A stretch of 64,000 nt of DNA from Mobilitalea sibirica (GCF_015999265.1 NZ_JAEAGR010000002.1:62001-126000), one strand, 5' to 3'. Counted from the first letter of the stretch, positions 51,584-60,614 are shown. Notes: a model not told the origin generated them from the sequence alone. A program made the numbers and translations.

Positions 51584-52135
51584 ATGATATATAAAGGAAA
51601 AACTTATAATAAAATTATTCTGGTTGGAAGTGCAGGAAGCGGAAAAAGCTACTTATCAAAAATAATAGCTTATTATACGAAAAAGCCTCTAATACACCTG
51701 GACAATGAATATTGGAAACCGGATTGGACTGCCACGCCAAAACAAGAATGGATTGATAGACAGAAGGCATTAATAGCCGGTGAAAGCTGGATCATTGACG
51801 GTAACTATCATAGTACGTTGGAACTGCGGTTTGAGGCGGCAGATTGTGTTATTTTTTTAGATATCAATCGATTAATCTGTGTTTATGGAGCTTGGATAAG
51901 ACATGGGAAGAAACGAACAGATCTTCCGGACTATCTGGAAGAAAAGAAGGATAAGGAATTTTTTGAATTTATCAAATGGATCTGGGATTTTCCTAAGAAA
52001 GGACGAAACAGGATATTACAGATGCATAATCTATATCCTGAGAAACTGTTTATTGTATTGAAGAATCGAAAAGATATAAAGAACTTCATAAAGGAACTGG
52101 AGAAGCAAAATAAAAGAGAGGTGAATATTCTGTGA
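51584..52135 (+). CDS. P-loop kinase / topology-modulation-like protein
   Basis: A 183-residue P-loop protein with Walker A VGSAGSGKSYLSK and the family block PLIHLDNEYWKPDWTATPKQEW followed by WIIDGNYHSTLELRFEAADCVIFLD. It resembles FlaR/topology-modulation proteins, small adenylate-kinase-like ATPases of unknown substrate. ATG 51584 after AAGG is preferred to the in-frame ATG 51524, which lacks a site and adds 20 unusual residues. Its stop overlaps the GTG of the next gene by 4 bp. Confidence 0.83.
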   Translation: MIYKGKTYNKIILVGSAGSGKSYLSKIIAYYTKKPLIHLDNEYWKPDWTATPKQEWIDRQKALIAGESWIIDGNYHSTLELRFEAADCVIFLDINRLICVYGAWIRHGKKRTDLPDYLEEKKDKEFFEFIKWIWDFPKKGRNRILQMHNLYPEKLFIVLKNRKDIKNFIKELEKQNKREVNIL

Positions 52136-52704
52136 TAGAAGGAAATAAAGTGATCATTAGACAGCTGGAATTAGGTGATGAGGATTTTTTGCATAAATGG
52201 AGAAATGATGCTAAAGGGAATCTGTACTGTGGCTTTCAATACGGTTTCTTATTGAGTAAGGAAGCATTTCGACTAGAATTGAAAGATCAAATAGAAAATA
52301 GACAGGTGTTCACTAAAGATAAGCTGTTTATCATATGTAAGAAAGAAGACTTAACACCGATTGGAGATATATCTTATCGTAATTGGGACCATAGGAATAG
52401 AAGTGCAGAATTTGGAATTGAGATAGGCGAAGTTGATGAAAGATCTAAGGGTTATGGATTTGATGCACTTTATCATTTTATTGATTATATGTTTAACTCT
52501 CTTAATCTACATAGAATTGAGTTAACGACGTTCGCTGATAATCTAAAGGCCCAAAAGCTTTATGACAGGTTAGGATTTAAGACAATTGGTATCATGAGAG
52601 AAGCAAGCTTTGATAGTAGAACCGCCAGTTATATGAATATATTGTATATGGATTTGTTACGAAGAGAGTGGGATGAAATCAAAGCTAATATGGTAAATAA
52701 TTAA
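52132..52704 (+). CDS. RimJ/RimL-type GNAT acetyltransferase
   Basis: A 190-residue acetyltransferase starting at GTG 52132, which overlaps the stop of the kinase-like gene; GAGAGGTG lies eight bases upstream. Seen are VIIRQLELGDEDFLHKWRND, GIEIGEVDERSKGYGFDALYHFIDYMF (acetyl-CoA loop) and NLKAQKLYDRLGFKTIGIMRE. It resembles spermidine or antibiotic-modifying GNATs, but the substrate is unknown. It is translationally coupled to the upstream P-loop gene. Confidence 0.86.
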   Translation: MIEGNKVIIRQLELGDEDFLHKWRNDAKGNLYCGFQYGFLLSKEAFRLELKDQIENRQVFTKDKLFIICKKEDLTPIGDISYRNWDHRNRSAEFGIEIGEVDERSKGYGFDALYHFIDYMFNSLNLHRIELTTFADNLKAQKLYDRLGFKTIGIMREASFDSRTASYMNILYMDLLRREWDEIKANMVNN

Positions 52705-52780
52705 TGATTTACTTTTATATTCATCAGATATTGATGAATATAATGTATGACTATAATGAAATGGTATAAGGAGGTTGTAT

Positions 52781-53386
52781 TTGAAAATGAATGAATTACA
52801 TAAGTTAGAGAAAAAAGATATTGAACAATGTGCCGACCGTGTCGCAAAAGCATTTTATGACTATCCAATGTTTCAACATATCTTAGGAGACAGATTAAAC
52901 CATGAAAATATTAAGAGTGTTCTTTCGTTTTTAATGAACTTTTCTTGTTTATATGCGAAAGCGTATACGGTAACCCAAGAATTAGAAGAAGTTATATTGT
53001 TTACTGATTATAAGAATTATAAATTTAGCTTAATCCGGTCCTTAAGATCAGGAGGTTTATCACTTATGAAGATGGGTTCGGATGTCGGACAAAGATTTAA
53101 CTCGTTTGATCGTTTCACACAGGACATACATAAAAATTGCATGAAAGACAGAGAACATCAGTATATCATATTGCTCGGGGTAAATCCCGATAAACAGGGC
53201 CAAGGTTACGGGAGTAAATTAATTAAACATGCGCTTGCAGTTGCCAAAGAAAAAGGACAGCCAAGTTATCTGGAGACTCACGGTGAAAAGAATGTAGCTT
53301 ACTATAAAAAGTTAGGCTTTAAGGTAATCTCCGAAGATATATTACCCGGAACGGATATACTTCAATATGCTATGTTATATGAATAA
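52781..53386 (+). CDS. GNAT family N-acetyltransferase
   Basis: A GNAT protein of about 201 residues. The acetyl-CoA region LLGVNPDKQGQGYGSKLIKHAL has the Q-x-x-G-x-G pattern, and the end YYKKLGFKVISED completes the fold. The N-terminal part (AFYDYPMFQHILGDR) matches clostridial acetyltransferases of unknown substrate. TTG 52781 is six bases after AAGGAGG, and in-frame ATG 52787 is a little far; the earlier TTG 52775 overlaps the site. It is the last gene of the accessory island and ends at a terminator. Confidence 0.82.
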   Translation: MKMNELHKLEKKDIEQCADRVAKAFYDYPMFQHILGDRLNHENIKSVLSFLMNFSCLYAKAYTVTQELEEVILFTDYKNYKFSLIRSLRSGGLSLMKMGSDVGQRFNSFDRFTQDIHKNCMKDREHQYIILLGVNPDKQGQGYGSKLIKHALAVAKEKGQPSYLETHGEKNVAYYKKLGFKVISEDILPGTDILQYAMLYE

Positions 53387-53446
53387 ATAGATTGTATTAT
53401 TGGTAGGATATCAGTCAATTGATATCAGCTAACTGATTTTATTACA

Positions 53447-53479
53447 GCACCTATAGAGAGTGATGCTATAGGTGCTTAT
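53447..53479 (+). terminator. terminator at right end of accessory island
   Basis: GCACCTATAG (53447-53456) pairs perfectly with CTATAGGTGC (53466-53475), followed by TTATTTT. Confidence 0.85.
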
Positions 53480-53661
53480 TTTCTATAGATACTTTTGATA
53501 TTTAATTCGATAAGGCTAAAGTCTAAGCTACTGTTATTATGAGCAGAAAAATTAGGTAGTTTTTGTCTTTGATTAATGGTACAATATTAATTGGTTAATT
53601 GTTGTAAAAAACAGCATGATAGATTTAAAATATTTTCTGGAGTATAAGAAAGGTATTCATT

Positions 53662-54816
53662 ATGGGCAAGACGAATAATAAAAAGATGAGTAAAATAAAA
53701 CAATTCATTCCTATCTTGTTTTTTATGTTAATAGGAGCTATGTGTGGAGTATTAATCGTTGAATTTATTGAGAATATGGACACGGCAGGAAAGTCCATAG
53801 GTCAAATGATACTCTCAGCTGCTTTACTATTCATAGGTATGTATGTAGCAATATTTCTACAGATTATCATCCACGAAGCGGGACATTTGATTTTCGGAAT
53901 TATGACGGGATATCGTTTTTCCTCTTTTCGTATTGGAAGCCTTATGTGGGTAAGAGAAGGTGATAAGATTAAATTCAGTAGACTTTCAATTGCGGGAACC
54001 GGCGGACAATGCCTTCTCATTCCACCGGATATGAAGGATGGAAAATATCCATATATACTATATAATCTCGGTGGAGCAATGATTAACTTTTTATCAGCCC
54101 TGATATTCGCTGGTCTTGCATTTCTTAGCAGGGATACCGGAATTGTGTTTCCGCTTTTCATGATGCTGGCAGTGATCGGTGTTGTTTTTGCTTTTATGAA
54201 TGGTATTCCTTTAAAATTGGGAACCGTGAATAATGACGGGCATAATATTATTTCTCTTGGGAAAGACAAGGAGGCTTTACGGTCTTTTTGGATTCAGATG
54301 AAAGCCAACGGGCTAATTGCCTCTGGACACCGACTGAAAGATATGCCGGATGAATGGTTCGAGATGCCTTCCCAAGAAGCTATGAAGAACAGTATGACTT
54401 CTGTAATGGGTGTATTGGCTTGTAATCGACTGATGGATGAAATGAAGTTTGAAGAGGCCGAACAAGCTTATGAAAAACTTCTTCATATGGACACGGGTAT
54501 TATCGGACTTCATCGAAATCTAATGGTGGTGGACTTAATCTATTGCGAACTAATTGGAGAAAACAGACAGGACCGACTGGATGATATGTTAGATCAAGAA
54601 CAAAAAAAGTTCATGAAAGTAATGAAAAAGTTCCCTTCGGTACTCCGGACTGAATGTGTTTACGCACTACTGGCAGAAAAAGATGATGCTAAGGCTTCAC
54701 AAATCAAAGCGAGATTTGAAAAAATGGCAAAGAATTATCCTTATCCGAGTGAGATTGATGGGGAGCGCGAACTGATTACATATGCATATAACTTAGAAAA
54801 GAGTGAAAAGTTTTAG
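53662..54816 (+). CDS. M50-type membrane metalloprotease (site-2-protease-like)
   Basis: A 384-residue membrane protein with the zinc-binding HEAGH motif at His71-Glu72-His75 inside a hydrophobic segment and a second-site NNDGHN containing Asp192 as the probable third ligand. Such proteases cut transmembrane segments, often anti-sigma factors. Four or more hydrophobic segments lie in residues 10-190; the C-terminal 180 residues are soluble and helical, with repeats resembling TPR pairs (EAEQAYEKLLHMDTGIIGLHRN). A weak AAAGG precedes the ATG. A zf-HC2 membrane protein of anti-sigma type is encoded nearby (55169), but the tRNA gene lies between. Confidence 0.8.
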   Translation: MGKTNNKKMSKIKQFIPILFFMLIGAMCGVLIVEFIENMDTAGKSIGQMILSAALLFIGMYVAIFLQIIIHEAGHLIFGIMTGYRFSSFRIGSLMWVREGDKIKFSRLSIAGTGGQCLLIPPDMKDGKYPYILYNLGGAMINFLSALIFAGLAFLSRDTGIVFPLFMMLAVIGVVFAFMNGIPLKLGTVNNDGHNIISLGKDKEALRSFWIQMKANGLIASGHRLKDMPDEWFEMPSQEAMKNSMTSVMGVLACNRLMDEMKFEEAEQAYEKLLHMDTGIIGLHRNLMVVDLIYCELIGENRQDRLDDMLDQEQKKFMKVMKKFPSVLRTECVYALLAEKDDAKASQIKARFEKMAKNYPYPSEIDGERELITYAYNLEKSEKF

Positions 54817-54927
54817 AATAAACTAGATTTCATAAGCTAAGAATACGAGTTTATACTTCGAGGATTAAATAAGATAGTGTGAAATATTTTTTCAAAGGTT
54901 ATTAGTAATATGATAAAGACTATTAAC

Positions 54928-54967
54928 AAAAAAAATTCCGAAAACCTTATTTCTAAAGCTTTCGGAA
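54928..54967 (-). terminator. terminator of tRNA-Leu gene (minus strand)
   Basis: On the minus strand TTCCGAAA pairs with TTTCGGAA (plus positions 54960-54967 and 54936-54943), followed by a run of T residues (plus-strand A run 54928-54935). Confidence 0.8.
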
Positions 54968-54985
54968 ACTTCAAGATTTTTTAAA

Positions 54986-55068
54986 TGCGGATGAAGGGAC
55001 TCGAACCCCCACGAGTGTTAGCCCGGCAGATTTTGAGTCTGCTGCGTCTGCCATTCCGCCACATCCGC
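54986..55068 (-). tRNA. tRNA-Leu (anticodon CAA)
   Basis: The minus-strand 83-base sequence folds into a class II tRNA. The acceptor arm is GCGGATG (from 55068) with CATCCGC and discriminator A at 54986. The anticodon stem is GCAGA/TCTGC with loop CTCAAAA, giving anticodon CAA (plus positions 55033-55035), which reads UUG. The long variable arm and the T arm GGGGGTTCGAGTCCC are present. CCA is not encoded and must be added. A consensus promoter lies upstream and a terminator downstream. Confidence 0.96.
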
Positions 55069-55084
55069 ATTTGTGACGAGGATT

Positions 55085-55113
55085 ATTCTAACACAATTAA
55101 ATTTATATTTCAA
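55085..55113 (-). promoter_or_regulatory. sigma-A promoter of tRNA-Leu
   Basis: On the minus strand TTGAAA (55113-55108), 17-bp spacer, TAGAAT (55090-55085), 16 bp before the mature 5' end of the tRNA. Confidence 0.75.
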
Positions 55114-55168
55114 GTATGAAAATAAAAAACAAACAGAAAATAACGTTGACCCCAAAGGAGCGGCTATT

Positions 55169-55627
55169 ATGACATGTATGAGGGCACAGAGTTTAATCAC
55201 TCCCTTCATTAACGACGAACTGAATATCAAGGAATTAGAGGAATTTATTGAACATGTTCGTTCCTGTAAAGAATGCAGGGAGGAGCTTGAGGTATATTAT
55301 GCCCTTTTAACCGCCATGAAACAGTTGGATGAGGATAAGAATCTATCCGATGATTTCAGTATGGAGCTTTCCGCAAAGTTAGAGAAAGCACAGGAAAAAA
55401 TCATTCATATTAAATTTGCTTATTATCGAAAGAAAGGTATCCTGATTTTTATTATTATAATGTTAGCATTTTTCATCAGTTTCCAGTATGCTTTCATAAG
55501 TCAGGAAAAGGAAAACCCCGTAACCGAGAGTACATTCAAACTTCGTACTGAGTTTCAGAAACGAAGGTATGAGTTGATTGACATAGAACTAAAAGAGAAG
55601 CTCGAAGATCAGGGATGGGACTATTAA
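55169..55627 (+). CDS. zf-HC2 membrane protein, anti-sigma-factor-like
   Basis: A 152-residue protein with an N-terminal zinc-finger of the zf-HC2 type (LEEFIEHVRSCKECREEL, His-x3-Cys-x2-Cys) and one membrane segment at about residues 90-112 (GILIFIIIMLAFFISFQYAF). The C-terminal 35 residues would lie outside. This topology matches anti-sigma factors of ECF sigma factors, but no sigma factor gene is adjacent. AAAGGAG precedes ATG 55169; earlier in-frame codons would overlap the tRNA promoter. Confidence 0.75.
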   Translation: MTCMRAQSLITPFINDELNIKELEEFIEHVRSCKECREELEVYYALLTAMKQLDEDKNLSDDFSMELSAKLEKAQEKIIHIKFAYYRKKGILIFIIIMLAFFISFQYAFISQEKENPVTESTFKLRTEFQKRRYELIDIELKEKLEDQGWDY

Positions 55628-55935
55628 CCATAGTAAACCCGGTATAAACGATATAATTTAATAATGGAATATATTAAATTCGTATAAGATTTTAACAAAA
55701 GTGAATAAATTACGAACTCTAAGATTAGTATGAAAAATAATGGTATATCAGGGATATGCTATAAGCAATACAAGAAGCAGTACAAGCACATGATAGATTA
55801 TGTAATATATATGGACAAGTATTTATAACAAAATGAATGATATTACGAACCGGATTTATTCGGATGGTTATATGAAAGATGGAAAGGAGGATTTCGTAGG
55901 TTATTTATACAGTCTCATTACCTACGAAGATATTT
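55628..55935. other. 308-bp leader region of polA
   Basis: AT-rich with no gene seen. It ends in the Shine-Dalgarno/hairpin arrangement at 55883-55928. A promoter is expected but not clear by eye. Confidence 0.5.
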
Positions 55936-55938
55936 ATG
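55883..55938 (+). promoter_or_regulatory. Shine-Dalgarno separated from polA start by a hairpin
   Basis: AAAGGAGG (55883-55890) is followed by a 9-bp perfect stem, TTCGTAGGT (55893-55901) with ACCTACGAA (55920-55928) around an 18-base loop, then seven bases and ATG 55936. Unfolded, the spacing is 45 bases. With the hairpin formed, only 2 + 7 = 9 unpaired bases remain, the normal distance. Confidence 0.65.
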
Positions 55939-58587
55939 GATAAAAATAAAAAATTAGTTCTAATTGATGGCCACAGTATATTAAATCGTGCATTTTATGG
56001 ATTACCGGATCTGACTACCTCAAAGGGAGAGCATACGAACGCAGTTCTTGGGTTTTTAAATATTATGTTTAAGATTTTAGAGGAAGAGAAGCCGGATTAT
56101 CTGGCAGTGGCTTTTGACACCAGTCATCCTACCTTCCGCCATGAGATGTTTGCCGAGTATAAAGGTACCAGAAAAGGAATGCCGGATGAGCTTAGAGAAC
56201 AGGTACCGGTGATGAAAGAGGTCTTAAAGGCCATGCATGTCAGCGTAATCGAAAAGCCCGGCTTTGAGGCGGATGATGTTCTGGGTACCTTAGCAACTAA
56301 GGCAGAGAAAGAAGGGAATCTTGTGTCCTTAGTATCAGGTGACCGGGATCTGTTACAGCTTGCCAGCGAGAAGATTAAAATCCGGATTCCTAAGACGAAG
56401 AGAACCGGCACGGAGATTGAAGATTATCTCGCTCAGGATGTATTGGATCGGTATCAGGTAACACCAAAGCAGTTTATTGATTTAAAAGGACTCATGGGAG
56501 ATCCTTCCGATAATATTCCGGGGGTACCGGGGATTGGTGAAAAGACAGCAGGTAAATTGATTGGGACATATCAATCCATTGAAAATATATACGAGCATCT
56601 GAATGAGATGGCTCCCGGTAAGGTAACAAATTCCCTGAAAGAAAATCAAGACAAGGCATTCTTATCGAAGGAATTGGCTACGATCTGTACAGATTGTGAG
56701 CTGGACTTTAAGATGGAAGATGCTAAGATTGGCAACCTATATAATGAAGAGGTATATCTCTGGTTTAAAAAGTTGGAGTTTAAGAATCTGCTTTCCAAAT
56801 TCCAGACGGAGGAGGTAACCCTTACAACCGGTATTGAAGAAGGCTTTACTACGGTTGAGGATTTGGCTGAGGCAGATAAAATATTTGGCATGATGGATGA
56901 AAAGGTAGCACACCCGGTGGGGCTTCATCTAATCGTAGAAGAGGACAGTATTATTGGTCTGTCCTTATGTAATAGTGAAGAAAACGTATATTATATCAGA
57001 TGTACCGATTTTATTACACAGGATTATCTAAGGGAGAAAGCCAATAAGCTAGCGAAAGGATACCTGGTATCTGTGATTGGATTAAAGGAACTGTTACCGT
57101 ATCTTGCATTTTCAGAGAAAGACAATGTATTTGATGCTTCAATAGCAGCTTATCTTTTAAACCCCGTTACCGATACCTATCATTATGATGATATTGCCAG
57201 AGATTATCTGGCTCTTACGCTTCCTTCTAGGGAGGATTTACTTGGTAAGGCTTATCTGTCAAAGGCAGCGCAGGAGAACCCTACAGCTTTTCTATCCTAT
57301 GCCTGCTACAGTGCCTATGTGGCTTACCGGTCTGCAGAGAGACTTCGGGATCTGTTATATCGTTCGGAGATGCTGCATCTATTTGAGACAGTAGAGATGC
57401 CTCTGATTTATACCTTATATGATATGGAGGTTAGGGGAATTCGTGTAGATAAAGAGGATTTAAAGGTTTATGGGGATCATCTGGAAACCGGTATTTTATC
57501 CTTAGAAAAGCAGATCTATGAGCAGGTGGGAGAAAGCTTTAATATCAATTCTCCGAAACAGCTGGGAGTGATACTCTTTGAGAAGCTACGACTACCCTTT
57601 GCAAAAAAAACTAAAACCGGTTATTCCACGTCAGCGGATATTCTGGAAAAGTTACAGAGTGAGCACCCCGTGGTGGCAATGATTTTGGAGTACAGACAAC
57701 TGACGAAATTAAAATCCACCTATGCGGATGGCCTTGCGGGTTATATCAGAGAGGATGGAAGAATTCATGGACGTTTCCATCAAACCATCACGGCAACAGG
57801 TAGGATCAGCAGCACTGACCCTAACCTTCAGAACATTCCAATCCGCATGGAACTGGGAAGACAAATTCGTAGGGTATTTATACCGGAAGAGGGATATGTG
57901 TTCTTGGATGCGGACTATTCTCAGATTGAACTGAGGGTGTTAGCTCATATGTCAGAGGATGAGAAATTAATAAATGCCTATAAGGAGGCGAAGGATATTC
58001 ACCGTATCACGGCATCCGAGGTGTTCCATACTCCATTTGAGGAAGTGACTCCGGCACAGCGAAGTAGTGCGAAAGCCGTTAACTTCGGTATTGTCTATGG
58101 TATCAGTTCTTTTGGACTTGGTCAGGATTTAAATATTAGCAGAAAAGAAGCGCAAATGTATATTGAAAAGTATTTTGAAACCTATCCTAAGATCAAAGCT
58201 TATCTTGATAAATTAGTGGCAGATGCGAAAGAGGAAGGTTATTCTACAACCTTATTTGGACGCAGAAGGCCGATTCCTGAGCTTAGTTCCAGTAACTTTA
58301 TGCAGCGCTCCTTTGGTGAGCGGGTTGCCATGAATTCTCCAATTCAAGGAACTGCAGCTGATATTATTAAGATTGCCATGATTCGGGTCAATCAAAAGCT
58401 TAAGGAGTTAAAGATGCGCTCCAGACTCATACTTCAGGTTCATGATGAGCTTTTGGTGGAGACGCATAAGGAGGAAGTAGCTGAAGTATCAAAAATCATG
58501 GTAGAGGAGATGCAGGGAGCTGCCGAGCTTATGGTTCCTTTAGAGGCTGAGGTAAAGGAAGGAAAGAACTGGTTGGAAGCTAAGTGA
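55936..58587 (+). CDS. polA: DNA polymerase I
   Basis: Repair and Okazaki-fragment maturation polymerase of 883 residues. The N-terminal 5'-3' exonuclease domain starts VLIDGHSILNRAFYGL and has AVAFDTSHPTFRHE, FEADDVLGTLA and VSGDRDLLQLAS. The middle domain (about 290-480) lacks the DxE and later acidic residues of an active 3'-5' exonuclease, so it is probably non-proofreading, as in many Firmicutes. The polymerase domain has motif A DADYSQIELRVLAHMS, motif B RSSAKAVNFGIVYGISSFGLGQDL and motif C VHDELLVE. No Shine-Dalgarno lies directly before the ATG; a hairpin may supply it (55883-55928). GTG/TTG alternatives are not convincing. Confidence 0.96.
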   Translation: MDKNKKLVLIDGHSILNRAFYGLPDLTTSKGEHTNAVLGFLNIMFKILEEEKPDYLAVAFDTSHPTFRHEMFAEYKGTRKGMPDELREQVPVMKEVLKAMHVSVIEKPGFEADDVLGTLATKAEKEGNLVSLVSGDRDLLQLASEKIKIRIPKTKRTGTEIEDYLAQDVLDRYQVTPKQFIDLKGLMGDPSDNIPGVPGIGEKTAGKLIGTYQSIENIYEHLNEMAPGKVTNSLKENQDKAFLSKELATICTDCELDFKMEDAKIGNLYNEEVYLWFKKLEFKNLLSKFQTEEVTLTTGIEEGFTTVEDLAEADKIFGMMDEKVAHPVGLHLIVEEDSIIGLSLCNSEENVYYIRCTDFITQDYLREKANKLAKGYLVSVIGLKELLPYLAFSEKDNVFDASIAAYLLNPVTDTYHYDDIARDYLALTLPSREDLLGKAYLSKAAQENPTAFLSYACYSAYVAYRSAERLRDLLYRSEMLHLFETVEMPLIYTLYDMEVRGIRVDKEDLKVYGDHLETGILSLEKQIYEQVGESFNINSPKQLGVILFEKLRLPFAKKTKTGYSTSADILEKLQSEHPVVAMILEYRQLTKLKSTYADGLAGYIREDGRIHGRFHQTITATGRISSTDPNLQNIPIRMELGRQIRRVFIPEEGYVFLDADYSQIELRVLAHMSEDEKLINAYKEAKDIHRITASEVFHTPFEEVTPAQRSSAKAVNFGIVYGISSFGLGQDLNISRKEAQMYIEKYFETYPKIKAYLDKLVADAKEEGYSTTLFGRRRPIPELSSSNFMQRSFGERVAMNSPIQGTAADIIKIAMIRVNQKLKELKMRSRLILQVHDELLVETHKEEVAEVSKIMVEEMQGAAELMVPLEAEVKEGKNWLEAK

Positions 58588-58953
58588 TTTTCATAATATG
58601 TTATATTCATAGGTTGAAATCCTGATTAATTACTTTTATAAAGAAATTAGCCATGTAATTTATTCATAAATATAATTAATATCTTGAGTGCGGATGATAT
58701 CAGGATAAAACCAGGATACAAATAGGATATGTCTATGCCGATGTAATATTAAAGGAGAATTTAATCATTGAAAATGAGATTATGAAATAAATGAAATAAG
58801 CTAATAGAATTGTCATAAAATAAACAGGATATAATCAATAAATAAATCGATAAATCAAACATTATATATGTTATGATTATTGAGTAATATAGCGAGGATA
58901 AGAAATTGATTTATGACCCGGCACATTCAGATAAGAAAGAGAATAATAATAAG
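58588..58953. other. 366-bp region between polA and coaE
   Basis: Very AT-rich. I see no gene beyond a few codons after AAAGGAG at 58754, no clear terminator, and no promoter with good spacing. coaE could be read from an upstream transcript. Confidence 0.45.
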
Positions 58954-59550
58954 ATGAAAATCATTGGGATTACCGGTGGTATTGGTAGCGGTAAATCTTT
59001 GGTAGCTAAGCTTTTGGAGGATAAATACAATGCTTATGTCATCAATACCGATGAAATTGCCAGAAAGCAGATGGAACCGGATGGGATTAGTTATCCGGGA
59101 GTTGTTCGTTATTTTGGTGATGAAATCCTTCAAAAGGACGGCAAGATAGATAGAGTCCGTTTAGCACAAATTGTTTTTGCTGATAAGGATAAGCTCCTTA
59201 AAATAAATGAACTTACCCATCCTTTGGTTTTGGAAGAAGTGCAGCATAAAATCAGTGAAAAACGTAAGGAAGGGACTACGGATTATTTTGTAATAGAAAC
59301 AGCCCTTATGATTGAATCCGGTTATGATACCGCCTGTGATGAGGTTTGGTATGTATATGCACCTGAAGAGGATAGAAGAAGTCGGTTAAAAAGAGACCGG
59401 AATTATACCGATGATAAGATCGATGCGATCTTTGCCAGTCAAAGCAAGGAGGAGGATTTTCGCAGAAAATTTTCCAAAGTGGTTGAAAATGACGGAAGTA
59501 AAGAAAATCTTGAGGAACAGATTAATAGATTAATCATGTCTATACAATAG
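58954..59550 (+). CDS. coaE: dephospho-CoA kinase
   Basis: Last step of coenzyme A synthesis, phosphorylating the ribose 3'-hydroxyl of dephospho-CoA. The 198-residue protein begins MKIIGITGGIGSGKSLVAKLL, Walker A at the very N terminus as is normal for CoaE. Seen further are the INTDEIARKQMEPDG block, NELTHPLV and the lid region RLKRDRNYTDDKIDAIFASQ. ATG 58954 has only a weak site. A TTG at 58906 with GAGG upstream would add 16 residues without family support, so the start is not certain. Confidence 0.93.
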   Translation: MKIIGITGGIGSGKSLVAKLLEDKYNAYVINTDEIARKQMEPDGISYPGVVRYFGDEILQKDGKIDRVRLAQIVFADKDKLLKINELTHPLVLEEVQHKISEKRKEGTTDYFVIETALMIESGYDTACDEVWYVYAPEEDRRSRLKRDRNYTDDKIDAIFASQSKEEDFRRKFSKVVENDGSKENLEEQINRLIMSIQ

Positions 59551-59677
59551 AGTTACGTGTCAATCATTAATTCTTAAAAAGCAGTTATGATCGTTTGAAT
59601 TGAATAAAGAACAATTTTATATAAAGTAATTTTACTTCAATACAGAAGTATTAGATTATTCATTTACTTATAGGTTC

Positions 59678-59716
59678 TTGACATTGTATATAAACATATC
59701 TGATATAGACAATGTC
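59678..59716 (+). promoter_or_regulatory. promoter-like sequence with overlapping inverted repeat
   Basis: TTGACA (59678-59683), with GACATTGT (59680-59687) repeated inverted as ACAATGTC (59709-59716); TGATAT at 59701 could be the -10 with 17-bp spacing. An operator over the promoter of the WalJ-type gene is possible. Confidence 0.4.
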
Positions 59717-59791
59717 GAATCTTTCCTTGACAAAAGTCATGAAATGAGGGATACTCAGTTAGAATATTAAGTGAGGATAAGGAAGATTAAC

Positions 59792-60583
59792 ATGAAATTA
59801 TGCAGTATAGCAAGCGGCAGCAGTGGCAATTGTATCTATGTCGGCAGTGAACAGACCAATTTATTAGTGGATGCCGGTATTAGTGCAAAGCGAATTGAAA
59901 ACGGACTAAACGGCATTGATATCATGCCTGATACTATACAGGGAATACTGATAACCCACGAGCATTCGGATCATGTGTCAGGTCTAGGAATTCTGGCCAG
60001 ACGTTATCATATACCAATTTATGCAACAGGGGAGACAATTAAAGCGCTAAAGCGGATAAAATCCCTTGGGAACATATCCGAGGATCTTTATTGTCCCGTA
60101 GAACCCAATAAGACATTTGAGATAAACGACATTAGTATAGAACCCTTTGCAACCTCCCATGATGCTTCTGATCCGGTCTGTTATACGATGCAGGCTAGTG
60201 GATATAAGGTGGGAATCGCTACGGACCTGGGTATGTATGATGATTATATTGTATCAAAGCTTAGTGATTCGGATCTTCTTATGGTAGAAGCAAATCATGA
60301 TGTTAATATGCTAATGGTAGGTAAATATCCGTATTATCTGAAACAGAGAATACTTGGTAACAGAGGGCATCTTTCCAATGACACCTCTGCAGATTTAATC
60401 AGTAAATTAATGAATTATAAATTAAAACATATATTACTTGCACACTTAAGTAAAGAAAATAACTATGAAGAATTAGCTTACGAAACCGTATGTTGCGAAC
60501 TTACAAACAGAGGATGCGATTTTGCATCTCTTCATTTGAGTGTAGCACATAGAGAAAGACCGTCAGAGATGGTACTTTTATAG
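59792..60583 (+). CDS. MBL-fold metallo-hydrolase (WalJ/YycJ-like)
   Basis: A 263-residue metallo-beta-lactamase-fold protein. THEHSDHVSGL is the HxHxDH metal motif. The start MKLCSIASGSSGNCIYVGSEQTNLLVDAG is diagnostic for the WalJ (YycJ) family, exonuclease-like hydrolases linked to cell wall and DNA metabolism. The later FATSHDASDPVCYTM, GIATDLGMY and ILLAHLSKENN complete the site. ATG 59792 follows AAGGA; the in-frame start at 59771 overlaps this site. The two-component genes that accompany it in Bacillus are not here. Confidence 0.9.
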   Translation: MKLCSIASGSSGNCIYVGSEQTNLLVDAGISAKRIENGLNGIDIMPDTIQGILITHEHSDHVSGLGILARRYHIPIYATGETIKALKRIKSLGNISEDLYCPVEPNKTFEINDISIEPFATSHDASDPVCYTMQASGYKVGIATDLGMYDDYIVSKLSDSDLLMVEANHDVNMLMVGKYPYYLKQRILGNRGHLSNDTSADLISKLMNYKLKHILLAHLSKENNYEELAYETVCCELTNRGCDFASLHLSVAHRERPSEMVLL

Positions 60584-60614
60584 ATTATTAAATACGAAAG
60601 GCATGGTTGATATT

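Noticed and set aside
41000-53400. Prophage or conjugative element
   Set aside because: No integrase, portal, terminase, relaxase or replication gene is present; one frameshifted phage-type protein is not enough.
53802-54269. Long minus-strand frame opposite the M50-type gene
   Set aside because: It is the antisense of a well-supported membrane protease gene, with no ribosome site or protein resemblance.
55073-55168. N-terminal extension of the zf-HC2 protein
   Set aside because: It would run through the tRNA-Leu promoter, and a strong ribosome site at 55154 marks ATG 55169.
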